Part shown: in pieces, positions 41,866-50,004 of the stretch
Layout of the letters: the number at the start of each line of letters is the position of its first letter
Position numbering within the stretch: the stretch's first letter is position 1
Assembly (NCBI GenBank): GCA_025454525.1
Contig: JALOOG010000025.1
Coordinates: 1-50,004, forward strand
Length of the DNA: 50,004 bases
Origin: Anaerolineae bacterium
GTDB taxonomy: Bacteria > Chloroflexota > Anaerolineae > Aggregatilineales > Phototrophicaceae
Reading direction: 5' to 3'
The notes under the pieces: generated by a model
Databases searched by the model: none
Told to the model about the DNA's origin: nothing
Seen by the model: the letters and a program-made list of their open reading frames with translations, nothing else
Translations under genes and position numbers: made by a program

Positions 41866-44800
41866 TTAAGGCATCGGGATCAGCGGGGCAGCGGGTGAGC
41901 GCACCAAGCTGATGTCGTCGAAGTAGGCACGGCCCGTCGTATTCCGACTCCAGAACAGCACGCGGATTTGTACCACATCCGAACGGTTCAAGCTGGCAGC
42001 ATTGTAGCGGATTTGGACACGTTGAGCCGATCCATCGGCGTAGTTGACGATGACGCGGATACGGAAGTTCGGCGCACCGGTTGAACGAGCGAACCCGTTG
42101 AAGGTCAAGACATCACCTGTATTGAAGGCGGTGAATTGCGTGAGATCGACACGTTGTTGCAGGATGCTGTCTTCCACGGCACCACCACCGACAAACATGA
42201 ACGAACAGATCCCCGTGCGGGCCAAGCTTGCGTCACAGACACGACGTTCACCAGAGCCGTTACGGATGCCCCAGAAGTCGGCTACGCCATCAGCAGGGTT
42301 GGTATCGTCCTCGAAGCTACGGTTACGGAGCAGTTCTACCGCGCTTGGATCGGGGGTATTGGTCGCAGTCGGTGGGACTGGCGTATTCGTGGCCGTCGGT
42401 GGGACGGGGGTATTCGTCGCCGTTGGGCCAACCGGAGTTTCAGTCGCAGTCGGTGGGACTGGCGTTTCAGTCGCAGTCGGTGGGACTGGCGTTTCAGTCG
42501 CAGTCGGCGCGTCCGGTGTATTGGTTGCGGTCGGCGGGACGGGTGTTTCAGTCGCAGTCGGCGGGACTGGCGTTTCAGTGGCCGTCGGTGGGACGGGTGT
42601 TTCAGTCGCGGTCGGCGGGATCGGGGTGATCGTCGGGCCGGTAGACGTGAAGTCAAAATTAATCGTGTAGCTCACATCGGCAGCAGTGGTGGGAGTGCCA
42701 GACCAGCGCACGAGGTGGATGTAGTAGGTGACACCGCCTGTTACCGCAATATCCACTAGGAGCGATGAAGCACCATTACCCGATTCATCATCGCAAGCCA
42801 CTTGTGTCAAACTGCCATGCGTGCCGGTGAACACCGCGATGACGGTATCTAAGGGTGAGACTCCAGCCACGCTACCGTTGCTGTTGACATCCATCAACCC
42901 GTTTGAATTGGGGGTGAAGCGATACCAAACACCATTTGTTCCGGTGCGTGGGAAAGCGGTAGTACAATCGCCCATGATGCTGATCGAAGGATCACCTGCT
43001 TCAATACTCGCATAACGGACATTGGGTTCAACATGGGTGTAGGGCATGGTTGCCGCGTTATCGGCGTTGACCCATTGATTATGATGCGGCGCGAGATCGC
43101 AACCCAACGGTTCAATGGTGACGATGTTGGAGTAAAGGCCAAAGGTCATCGTACCGCTGTTATAGGCGCGCACACGATATTGATAAATCTCGCAAGTCAA
43201 CCCAGTATTGCTATAGGTCAAGGTTGGCGCTGTTACTACTGCAAGTTGAGTGAAGCTTCCCGTCAAAAGCGGTTTACGTTCTACGCGGTATTCGGTCGCA
43301 CTGGGGGCAGCCGTCCACGAGAGATCGATTTGGCTGTTGGAGGGTGAGGTTCCGCTCAAAGTCGGGGGCAATTCAGCCAAGGCAAAGTTCACCACCAACG
43401 TCCCGTTATTGGTCATAGGGCTATTGGCCCAACGCCCCACAACGATGTAGTAGGTGACATTGGGTTGTGCATTGAAACCGCTGACCCGCGAGAGGAAGTT
43501 GGTGCCACTAATATCATCGTTACAGGCGACTTGCGTTAATGAACTGGGAGTCCCCGTGAAGATCCCGATGATCGTGTCATTCTCAAGGGTGCTAGGGGCA
43601 AGAGTCGATCCGACAGTATCGACCGTTAAAGCGACACCGGTGGATGAATTAAAGGTATACCAAAGGTTGTTTGATCCGACTCGCGCTCCACCAAAAGCAC
43701 AGCTTAAGGTAGGATCACCCGCCGAAGTGGAAGCGTAACGGATGTTGGGTTCAGTGTCGGTAAAGGCGGCGGTGACCACATGCGCGTTTTGGATCAAGTC
43801 ATTGTCTGGAGCGCAGGGGCTGACTTCAACCACATTCGAGTACGCCGAATTATCGCCACCACGAACTGCACGCACCCGGTAGTCATAGAACGCACAAACC
43901 ACGGTATCGGTGAAGGTGACGGTATTGGCAGGTAAAGCGCTCAACAACGTCCAAGGCCCGTCGTCAACCGAACGTTCCAATTCATAACCGGTTTCGTCGG
44001 TCGCATTGTCTTGCCAATTCAATTGAATTGAGGTTTGGCTTAAAACCGTGGCCGTGAGATTGGTTGCAGCCAACGGACAGGCGCGAGCGGTATCGGTATC
44101 CACATTCGAGAAGTTCGAGAAGGTGGGGCCGCTGGTGTTGGTCGCACGGACGCGATACGAGACCGGGCCGCAGGGTGCGGTCATATCACTGTAACTGGTC
44201 GAGTCAGCGGGTAATGTGGCGATATTCGACCAATTGAGACCATCGATTGAGCGTTGTAAGTTGTAATTGGTTTCCCCCGCGATGTCATCCCACGTCACAT
44301 TGATTTGCGTGGACGAAGCGGTGGTCGCATTCAAATTGGTCGGAGTCGGCAAGGTGATCGCCAACGATGCAAAGGCCGAGAACGCATCAATACGCGGGTA
44401 AACCACGCTGTTACGATAATCCGTCACCGGATCGCCCGTGTTTTCGATCAAGTCTTCCAATTGAGTCGGGGTCAAGCTGGGATTGTATTGTAATAACAGC
44501 GCCGCAATACCGGCCGCGGTAGGAGTCGCCATTGACGTACCGCAGATCGTATCGGTAGCCGTGGTGCTGCCCACCCATTCGGCGGTGATCGTACAACCGG
44601 GGGCCAAAATATCGACCAATTCACCCACGCCTTGTGTAGCAGTGGCGTTAGAGAAGCAGGTCACTTTGTCCGGTTGGCCGTTTTCGGTACAGTTGCTGAA
44701 TGTGGCGGTAAAGACCGCATCGCTGACCGAACCAACACCGATCGCGCCCGTGACGCATCCCGGTGCGCTGACATCAACGATCGACGCATCGTTCCCAGTG

Positions 44801-45687
44801 GCGACAAAGATCGAGATCCCCAAAGCGTTGATGTTCGAGAACGCGGTGACATAAGCGGCGTTATCCGCATCACAGGCCGCTTGCGTGGCATAGTTACCGC
44901 CGCCCAAACTCATGTTGACGACGTTGGTTTGCCAAGTCGCATCGTTAGAAACGATCGCGTTCAGCGCGTTGAGGATGTTGGTGTCGCTTGTACTACCAGT
45001 GGTGAACACCTTCAGCGCGATAATTTCGGCATCTGGCGCAACACCATCGCCACCCGTGATGATCCCGCTCACATGCGTCCCGTGACCGCCTTGGTCTTCA
45101 GCACTGGTCGGGCCACCGGGGCAGTCGTTTTCGGTACGGAAACAGGCTTGCGCGAAGAGGTCATCTGCTAAGTTGACATGGGTGGTATTGATACCAGAGT
45201 CGATCACCGCTACACGAGTCCCAGCCCCGGTATAACCGGAGGATTGTACATCGGGGGCGCGGGTCAACGCATCCGATTCAGCATCCAGCATATAGCGTGT
45301 TTGATCAAGGTTGATCGCCCGCACATTGGGATGTTTGATCAGTTGTTCAAGGGTTTCGTTTTGCGTAGTGAGTGATAAAGCGGCAATATGGCTATAACGT
45401 GCATTCAAGGTGTAGCCTTGTGGATCTAGCGCACTTAACACGCTGTTTTGAGCATTGGCTACCGAGACCGAAAGTTGATTAATGTCACCGGGCATCACCG
45501 CGGTATTTAAATTCAAGGTGATGATCACGCGGGCCGAGCCGGCTTTCATCGCTTGATAGACGCTTTCGCTCACATACGCGGGCATCGTCTTAAAGGTTTG
45601 TGCGTCGGCCGTTTGCACAGATGGACGCATAAAACCAATTGCCAAAAATGCCAGCATTACGACTGGCAAGAAACGTACAAATTTCAT
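41866..45687 (-). CDS. Secreted multi-domain subtilisin-like (S8) protease
   Basis: 1273 residues. Signal peptide (about 1-30), an I9-like propeptide (about 50-133, ARVIITLNLN ... VRAINLDQTRYML) and the S8 domain (about 150-440). The catalytic triad is complete: Asp163 (VAVIDSGIN), His202 (GGHGTHVSG) and Ser385 (CGTSMATPTAAG), with oxyanion Asn299. Two fibronectin III-like domains follow (about 445-630), then a beta-sandwich domain (about 635-780), another Fn3 (about 785-865) and a second copy of the sandwich domain (about 870-1015, sharing EPNVRYAS with the first). A Pro/Thr linker (about 1020-1115) and a C-terminal carbohydrate-binding-like domain (ELLRNRSFEDD ... AYFDDISL) end the protein. 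It is an extracellular endopeptidase, likely glycan- or surface-bound. Confidence 0.93.
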   Translation of the reverse strand: MKFVRFLPVVMLAFLAIGFMRPSVQTADAQTFKTMPAYVSESVYQAMKAGSARVIITLNLNTAVMPGDINQLSVSVANAQNSVLSALDPQGYTLNARYSHIAALSLTTQNETLEQLIKHPNVRAINLDQTRYMLDAESDALTRAPDVQSSGYTGAGTRVAVIDSGINTTHVNLADDLFAQACFRTENDCPGGPTSAEDQGGHGTHVSGIITGGDGVAPDAEIIALKVFTTGSTSDTNILNALNAIVSNDATWQTNVVNMSLGGGNYATQAACDADNAAYVTAFSNINALGISIFVATGNDASIVDVSAPGCVTGAIGVGSVSDAVFTATFSNCTENGQPDKVTCFSNATATQGVGELVDILAPGCTITAEWVGSTTATDTICGTSMATPTAAGIAALLLQYNPSLTPTQLEDLIENTGDPVTDYRNSVVYPRIDAFSAFASLAITLPTPTNLNATTASSTQINVTWDDIAGETNYNLQRSIDGLNWSNIATLPADSTSYSDMTAPCGPVSYRVRATNTSGPTFSNFSNVDTDTARACPLAATNLTATVLSQTSIQLNWQDNATDETGYELERSVDDGPWTLLSALPANTVTFTDTVVCAFYDYRVRAVRGGDNSAYSNVVEVSPCAPDNDLIQNAHVVTAAFTDTEPNIRYASTSAGDPTLSCAFGGARVGSNNLWYTFNSSTGVALTVDTVGSTLAPSTLENDTIIGIFTGTPSSLTQVACNDDISGTNFLSRVSGFNAQPNVTYYIVVGRWANSPMTNNGTLVVNFALAELPPTLSGTSPSNSQIDLSWTAAPSATEYRVERKPLLTGSFTQLAVVTAPTLTYSNTGLTCEIYQYRVRAYNSGTMTFGLYSNIVTIEPLGCDLAPHHNQWVNADNAATMPYTHVEPNVRYASIEAGDPSISIMGDCTTAFPRTGTNGVWYRFTPNSNGLMDVNSNGSVAGVSPLDTVIAVFTGTHGSLTQVACDDESGNGASSLLVDIAVTGGVTYYIHLVRWSGTPTTAADVSYTINFDFTSTGPTITPIPPTATETPVPPTATETPVPPTATETPVPPTATNTPDAPTATETPVPPTATETPVPPTATETPVGPTATNTPVPPTATNTPVPPTATNTPDPSAVELLRNRSFEDDTNPADGVADFWGIRNGSGERRVCDASLARTGICSFMFVGGGAVEDSILQQRVDLTQFTAFNTGDVLTFNGFARSTGAPNFRIRVIVNYADGSAQRVQIRYNAASLNRSDVVQIRVLFWSRNTTGRAYFDDISLVRSPAAPLIPMP
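42353..42624. repeat. 27-bp tandem repeats encoding the PTATxTPVP linker
   Basis: About ten units of 27 bases encode the nine-residue linker module in the S8 protease. Adjacent units such as 42451-42477 and 42478-42504 are identical. Multiples of three keep frame, so length can vary by slippage. Long open frames on the plus strand over this area come from the repeat. Confidence 0.9.
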
Positions 45688-45795
45688 CGCTGTATTTCCC
45701 CCACAGAACTAAAAAATATTAAACGAACATGAGTAGCGGTGTTGCCCTCTAAGCCGAATAACCTCCTTTGTGGATGAACTGATGATGAGCAGGTG

Positions 45796-45824
45796 TTAAA
45801 GTTGGGCTTAGCACCAATTATAAT
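45796..45824 (+). promoter_or_regulatory. Candidate sigma-70 promoter with perfect -10
   Basis: TATAAT at 45819-45824 lies 17 bases after TTAAAG at 45796-45801, a weak -35. It points toward the short open frame at 45851 and the frameshifted gene at 46152. Confidence 0.45.
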
Positions 45825-45850
45825 TTACCTGAGAACATTTTAAAAAGCAA

Positions 45851-46054
45851 ATGAGAAACGAACTCTTTTGGATATTATCCATAATATTATTTATATCATT
45901 AGGGTTTGTAGACTTATTTCTTATTTCAACAATCTTCATTTCTTCGCAAGGCTATAGACAAGGAAGACACTTTTTTGTGACTGAGCGTGCAGGCGGCAAT
46001 AATTTCCTCCCAACCCATCCATTAAGATTCTTTACGAGGCTATCCGAAATTTGA
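45851..46054 (+). CDS. Possible small membrane protein
   Basis: A 67-codon frame starting 27 bases after a perfect -10 box, so its transcript would have a leader of about 20 bases. The N-terminal 35 residues are strongly hydrophobic (FWILSIILFISLGFVDLFLI, then STIFIS), giving one or two membrane helices, followed by a basic tail. There is no clear ribosome-binding site. Base composition is AT-rich and contains none of the GATC words frequent in neighbouring genes. It may be a small real protein, a remnant or chance. The rest of the 45688-46151 gap shows nothing I can name. Confidence 0.3.
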   Translation: MRNELFWILSIILFISLGFVDLFLISTIFISSQGYRQGRHFFVTERAGGNNFLPTHPLRFFTRLSEI

Positions 46055-46151
46055 TGCGTTTGCCCTATTTCTGAGATTGCTTAAGTTCGCGCATTCAACC
46101 GTTTCGCTCTATAGTCATCATGATGCTGATTTCAGAGAGAAGGGTTAGACC

Positions 46152-48207
46152 ATGCGTCGTATCGGGTTGCTCACATTAATCGGAATCGCCGTACTCGTGT
46201 TAATCGGGGGGATCGTCAATTCGTCGCTCACCGTGTCCTCTACCCATGCCCAAGATCCCGCTACACCAGAAGTGGCCGCACCCACTTTCGGCCCATTGTT
46301 CAATTTGGCCCGCTACCTGCCCCGCGGAACACAGGTCTACTTTTCGATCCGTTCCGATCAAGTTACGGTAGATACACTCAATGGCTTGTTCACCCAAGTC
46401 CAACGCTCACTTCCGATCGCGATCCTGAATCAACTCGGCACGAATGAGGTGATCCCGTTACAAACCGTGTTCGATCGCTTCGGCAAACTTAGGACGCGAT
46501 TATCAAAACGAGGTGCGCCCATGGTTAGGCGATACGATCGGTTTTTCGATCCTGAACTTTGATGCGAGTTTAAATCATCTCTATAACACCCCGGAAAACC
46601 TGCCGATCTTGTTGATGGCCGAGATCACCGATCGCGAAACGGCCGCGGCCTTTGCCGCCGAATTATTAGCGGATGCCGTCCCGTTTTACACTTGGGATCG
46701 CATCGATACCGAAACTTACACTTGGTTCACCGCGTCGAGAGAAGCCTCTGCTCCGGCGCTGTTGATCACTGATCGGGTGATGATCTTCGGTTCATCTGCG
46801 TCGATCCTTCCGTTCAATGGGCCGATCGAACACAATTTAACCACCGATCCGTATTTTAACACCGCGATCGGGCGCTTAAATTCGGGGGAATACGGCGCAC
46901 TCGCTTATGTGGATGCCCCGACGATCTTGTCGTATCTGTTGGGCAATAATCGCCGCATGGCCAGCACCGATCGCCTGTTGCTGATGGCCTTACTCAAGAG
47001 TGTGGGGCCGATCGCTTTTGGCGGCGCGGTGATCGAGTCGTCGCTGGTATTTGATACAGTGATCACCGTCGGCAATTTAAGCCCGCTAGAGTCGTTAGGA
47101 TTATCTACGGGCGGCACGGTGCAGTTAGATCCGAATTTCATGCGATTCGTGCCGCGTGATGCTGCCTTTATCGTGCATGGCACCCAATTGCCCGGCATGG
47201 TGAACTTAGCCGAAGAAAACTTGGGCGGGATCTTTAACCTGATGCTTTTGCAAGATAATGAAGCACCGATCGGGCGGGATCTGGCGGCCCTGTCACGGCA
47301 ACTATCCGGCCATCTGGCGAATATTTTTGCGACGAATATTACCGGATTAGCCTTGCCCACCGAGTTAGACAATTGGCTAAGTCGCGATTTTGCGGTGTAT
47401 GTGCGTGGTAATAGCGTGTATGTGCCGGAGATCGTGCCGAATCCGATCGAAGGGGCGATGATCTTTCAGACGCGGGATGGTGCGCTTTCACAAGTGGCGA
47501 TCGCCCGCTTAATCCGCGATCTTCCGTTGACCTTACGTTCAGTCGGATTACAGGGGGTGCGCTTTTCCGAAGAGACGCATTTCGGCGCGCCCGTCTTGGT
47601 GATCGCTTATGATGAGCCAAGTTTTTATAGTGATGACACTTGGCAACCGGATTGGGTGTTTGCCGTCAGCGCTAATCAACAGGTGTTGACTTTTGGCACT
47701 TACAGCGCGGTGATCGATACATTGGCCGTTTCGCAAACCCCCGAAGGCAGCGCGATTCATCGCACTTTGCCTGTGTTAGATCAGCGCAGTTTAGCGCTCT
47801 ATTGGAACTCCACCGGAGTCGCGCCGTTGTTCAGCACCTTGTTATTGCCACGAGTCAACAATGATGTGCAGTTTCGTCCACTGGTCGAACGCAGTTTGTT
47901 AGCAATCGGGGACGGCACGATTAGCCTCGCATTTAATCCGCAAGGTGATACCTTGATCCGGTTCGCGTTAACGATCCCAACGGAGTTAGAGGTGAATAAC
48001 GGGACGTATTTGATTGCGACGGAGGCCGCGCAAATCGCACCCACCTTAACCCAAGCGGTGCAACAAGCGCAACTCACCTTAACGGCACAAATGTCCGGAT
48101 ACGATGCGATCGCCACGCAAGTTCAATTGGATTTTGCGTTGACGGCGAGTGCGCCCGCGGTATTTAGCACACCAACCCCATTTCCAACCCTAACTCCGCC
48201 TCGATAA
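46152..48207 (+). pseudogene. Frameshifted DUF3352-like secreted protein
   Basis: ATG 46152 has AGAAGGG upstream and opens a protein with a signal peptide (LTLIGIAVLVLIGGIV) and LARYLPRGTQVYFSIRSDQV, the usual N-terminus of DUF3352 proteins. The frame runs on to 46562, but the family sequence shifts to the +1 frame: IASANLGRDYQNEVRPWLGD and TIGFSILNFDASLNHLY continue to the TAA at 48205-48207. One extra base in about 46465-46485 (around gtgttcgatcgcttcggc) would explain this. The rejoined protein has about 685 residues and a Pro/Thr tail (STPTPFPTLTPP). All the rest of the long second frame is intact, which favours a recent mutation or a sequence error over old decay. Function of the family is unknown. 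Confidence 0.75.
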
Positions 48208-48219
48208 AAACGCTGTGTC

Positions 48220-48246
48220 CGCGGGGGTGAGTTGATCGCCCCCGCG
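48220..48246 (+). terminator. Possible terminator hairpin after the DUF3352-like gene
   Basis: cgcggggg (48220-48227) pairs with cccccgcg (48239-48246), 13 bases past the stop codon. No T run follows, so termination without Rho is uncertain. Confidence 0.4.
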
Positions 48247-48257
48247 ACTCAGTGGAC

Positions 48258-48286
48258 TTTCCGAATTGTAAATCGCTCATTATAAT
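48258..48286 (+). promoter_or_regulatory. Candidate promoter of the CrtA-like gene
   Basis: A perfect TATAAT at 48281-48286 lies 17 bases after a poor -35 (TTTCCG, 48258-48263). The start codon of the next gene is 36 bases downstream. Confidence 0.4.
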
Positions 48287-48321
48287 TTAGCGTGTATCCA
48301 TCAAAATTAAGCGATAAAACC

Positions 48322-49026
48322 ATGAAACTATTTACCTTCCACCTTGCAAAAATAAGGATAGATACGGCGGTCAAGGCACTCTTGCGCCCACCAAATCAAG
48401 ACCAAGTCCGCGGCCTCATCCACGCCGAATGTATGTCGAAAATGACGCTTGGGGCTCCGATTCTGTCGCCAGCACGGATGCAACTCCGCCATTTGGTCAT
48501 GTTTGCAGCGTGGGAGAGTCATACTGCAATTGACGATTTTCTTGACGGTACCTCCCTTGGTCAAGCGCTTTCCACGGGCTGGCATGTGCGATTAGCGTTC
48601 CTGCGACGTTGGGGACACATTACGGAATTCGCTGGACTTCCTGAAAGGGTCGGTGAACAGGATTCCGAAGCTCCGGTGGTTGCAGTGACCTTGGCACGGA
48701 TGAAACTGACCCAAGTCCCGCGCTTCATTCATTGGGGCAAGCCAGTTGAAGAATTTGTGCGTGATCACCCAGGTACAACCTTTGCAACAGCTGCCATGAG
48801 GCCACCCCGCACGGTGTCAACCTTTTCAGTGTGGACTTCCCAACGAGAAATGATTCAGATGGTGCGTGGACATAGCTCCGTGCCTCAACCAAAGCGCCAT
48901 GCTGCCGCAATGGTCGAACGCGAACGTAAAGATTTTCATTTCGAGTTCACAACGCTTCGCTTCAGGTCAATTGCCGAGTATGGAGAATGGGAAGGGCGTA
49001 CCCAGATTGTGCCGACTCATGGCTGA
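48322..49026 (+). CDS. CrtA-like (spheroidene monooxygenase family) protein
   Basis: 234 residues from ATG 48322 (MKLFTFHLAKI), soluble. The pattern follows the spheroidene-monooxygenase-like family: LVMFAAWESHTAIDDFLDG, LSTGWHVRLAFLRRWGHI, VVAVTLARMKLTQVPRFIHW, FATAAMRPPRTVSTFSVW (near 155-172) and a final FEFTTLRFRSIAEYGEWEG. Characterised members oxidise carotenoids; many relatives outside phototrophs have unknown substrates. No carotenoid genes are visible here. It contains only one GATC (48763-48766) in 705 bases, while most genes in the window have many, and its codon use differs (for example more mixed Leu and Arg codons). This suggests acquisition from elsewhere. Confidence 0.75.
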   Translation: MKLFTFHLAKIRIDTAVKALLRPPNQDQVRGLIHAECMSKMTLGAPILSPARMQLRHLVMFAAWESHTAIDDFLDGTSLGQALSTGWHVRLAFLRRWGHITEFAGLPERVGEQDSEAPVVAVTLARMKLTQVPRFIHWGKPVEEFVRDHPGTTFATAAMRPPRTVSTFSVWTSQREMIQMVRGHSSVPQPKRHAAAMVERERKDFHFEFTTLRFRSIAEYGEWEGRTQIVPTHG

Positions 49027-49420
49027 ATATGACACCATAACTGAAACTTTTGTAAAGATAAACAGAAAATAGCGTGGAGAACAAAAACAGACGAACCCAA
49101 GTTCATCCGTTCGACTCAAGTCTTAAACAGTGAGCTTTCTAGGACACAAATCGAACATCATTCACAGTTAAATCCACGTAACCCCGTACAATTTACACAG
49201 AGCATTGTGTTTCCTCAAAATGAAAAGTTAAAGCGACTCGTTCCGCATTGAGAATGACTTTGCGGTGCAGATGAGGGAGACGAGTCCACCCTCATCACAC
49301 CTTGAAGTACCGTTGCGGAGGAAGCCTCCGGTACTCCCGTCTAAAACTATAACATGGGATAGCAATCGGGGGGTTCGCGAACGGTCTTAGCTTATCTTTA
49401 GTCGTTTGCGGAGGAACAAT
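49027..49420. promoter_or_regulatory. Non-coding leader before parA with two hairpins
   Basis: About 390 bases with no gene and no GATC. Two inverted repeats lie close together: gatgaggg (49270-49277) with ccctcatc (49289-49296), and agtac..cggagg (49306-49321) with cctccggtact (49325-49335). The second resembles an RNA hairpin. They may be terminator, attenuator or binding sites of the partition system. Ribosome site GGAGG lies nine bases before ATG 49421. Confidence 0.4.
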
Positions 49421-50004
49421 ATGACTCGTGTTTTTGTATTCACAAATTACAAAGGGGGCGTGGGAAAATCTACGTCCGCCACCAATACCGCGGTCGGGAT
49501 CGCGGCCGTGTTACGTCATGCGGGTGCCAGTAATTCTCGTGTGTTACTGGTCGATACGGATAGCCAAAGTCACGCCACGCTGGTCACCACGGGACGGAAA
49601 GATTACGGCGTGGACAACAGCTTGTACGCGGTGTTGATGGCAGATCGCCAAAATGCGGCACAAGTGCTGGCGAATTGTATTGTCCCTAGTACCTGGGATG
49701 CAGATCTGCATGTCCTCCCTGCTTCAGCTCTACTAGAAGGCGCAGAGCGCGAGTTGATGGGGGTAGCAGGTGCGCCGTACCGCTTAGCAGACCCCTTGAG
49801 TCGGATCGCCTCACATTATGCTGCTGTCATCATCGATACCCGTCCTTCGTTCTCGTTGCTGACGGAGATCGGGCTGATTGCAGCAACTGACGCGATTGTC
49901 CCCGTTGAACCCCGCTATCTGGAAACGGTCGGGTTGATGAGTGTCATCGGCAAGATCAACGAGATCCGCGAAGGGTGGCGACATCCCAACTTGCGGATCA
50001 GCGG
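49421..50004 (+). CDS. ParA-type ATPase, 5' part, runs off the window
   Basis: From ATG 49421 the frame stays open for 194 codons to the window end. It begins MTRVFVFTNYKGGVGKST with the deviant Walker A motif (KGGVGKST, with the signature lysine Lys11). Then come VLLVDTDSQSHAT (motif with the catalytic Asp region), VLPASALLEGAERELMG, AAVIIDTRPSFSLLTEIGLI and DAIVPVEPRYLETVGLM. This is the standard order for ParA/Soj/MinD-like partition ATPases. It may belong to chromosome partition, a plasmid or an integrated element; a ParB gene would be expected just past the edge. It contains about eight GATC in 584 bases, so unlike the CrtA-like gene it looks native in composition. Confidence 0.92.
   Translation, partial: MTRVFVFTNYKGGVGKSTSATNTAVGIAAVLRHAGASNSRVLLVDTDSQSHATLVTTGRKDYGVDNSLYAVLMADRQNAAQVLANCIVPSTWDADLHVLPASALLEGAERELMGVAGAPYRLADPLSRIASHYAAVIIDTRPSFSLLTEIGLIAATDAIVPVEPRYLETVGLMSVIGKINEIREGWRHPNLRIS

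Noticed and set aside
42353-42624. CRISPR-like array
   Set aside because: Units are contiguous with no spacers and encode an in-frame linker.
42044-42759. Long plus-strand frames opposite the protease linker
   Set aside because: Open only because of the 27-bp repeats; low-complexity Val/Gly or Arg/Trp products.
1-50004. tRNA or rRNA genes
   Set aside because: No cloverleaf, GTTCRA-type loop with CCA-end context, or rRNA segment was noticed in any gap.

Overview
The window looks like a piece of a Chloroflexota genome, probably class Anaerolineae. This is inference from style, not from a marker gene. The clues are secreted proteins with proline/threonine-rich linkers of the PTATNTP type, lipoproteins with the same linkers, many sensor kinases (GAF, PAS, Cache and CHASE2 types), FecR/SH3 and TolB-like propeller proteins, and a large STAND ATPase with TPRs. 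No rRNA, tRNA or CRISPR array was seen. Coding density is high and many genes overlap by 4 bases.

Layout. 1-1581: a tandem family of small two-helix membrane proteins, one copy cut by the window edge and one frameshifted. 1532-6509 (-): sensor kinase, two stand-alone receivers, a membrane-anchored unknown and an AraC-type regulator. 6832-7953 (+): class III nucleotide cyclase. 8353-9396 (-): aldo/keto reductase. 9475-10802 (-): CcdA-like and TlpA-like redox pair. 10990-14270 (+): sugar-binding lipoprotein, Cache histidine kinase and receiver, a chemosensory trio without a transporter. 14273-15508 (-): another histidine kinase. 15547-23582 (-): eight tightly packed genes for making, sulfating and exporting a surface glycan (ABC-2 permease, sulfatase, Wzt-like ATPase, two sulfotransferases, FkbM methyltransferase, GT2, GT4). 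23755-24984 (-): secreted propeller-like protein. 24985-25739: repeat-rich non-coding DNA. 25740-28601 (+): STAND ATPase-TPR protein. 28598-33114 (-): FecR/SH3 protein, CHASE2 histidine kinase, second FecR/SH3 protein. 33439-36099 (+): a possible terpene-synthase-like protein followed by a cytochrome P450.

36096-40640 (-) is the most unusual block: a bacterial ubiquitin-like conjugation cassette (E2-like, JAB/JAMM-like, E1/ThiF-like) followed by a Tat-exported FAD amine oxidase and a 196-residue unknown. No ubiquitin-like modifier is visible. The JAMM motif has Gln in place of its second His, and the E1 shows no obvious transthiolation cysteine.

40901-48207: PD40 propeller protein (+), large subtilisin-like protease (-) and a frameshifted DUF3352-like protein (+). 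48322-49026 (+): CrtA-like monooxygenase whose composition differs from its surroundings. 49421 to the window end (+): a ParA-type ATPase cut by the edge.

Across most genes the tetranucleotide GATC is strikingly abundant. This is tied to isoleucine codon choice after a G and makes a useful marker for foreign segments. The two frameshifts (near 905-921 and near 46470) could be real decay or assembly error, and raw reads would decide.
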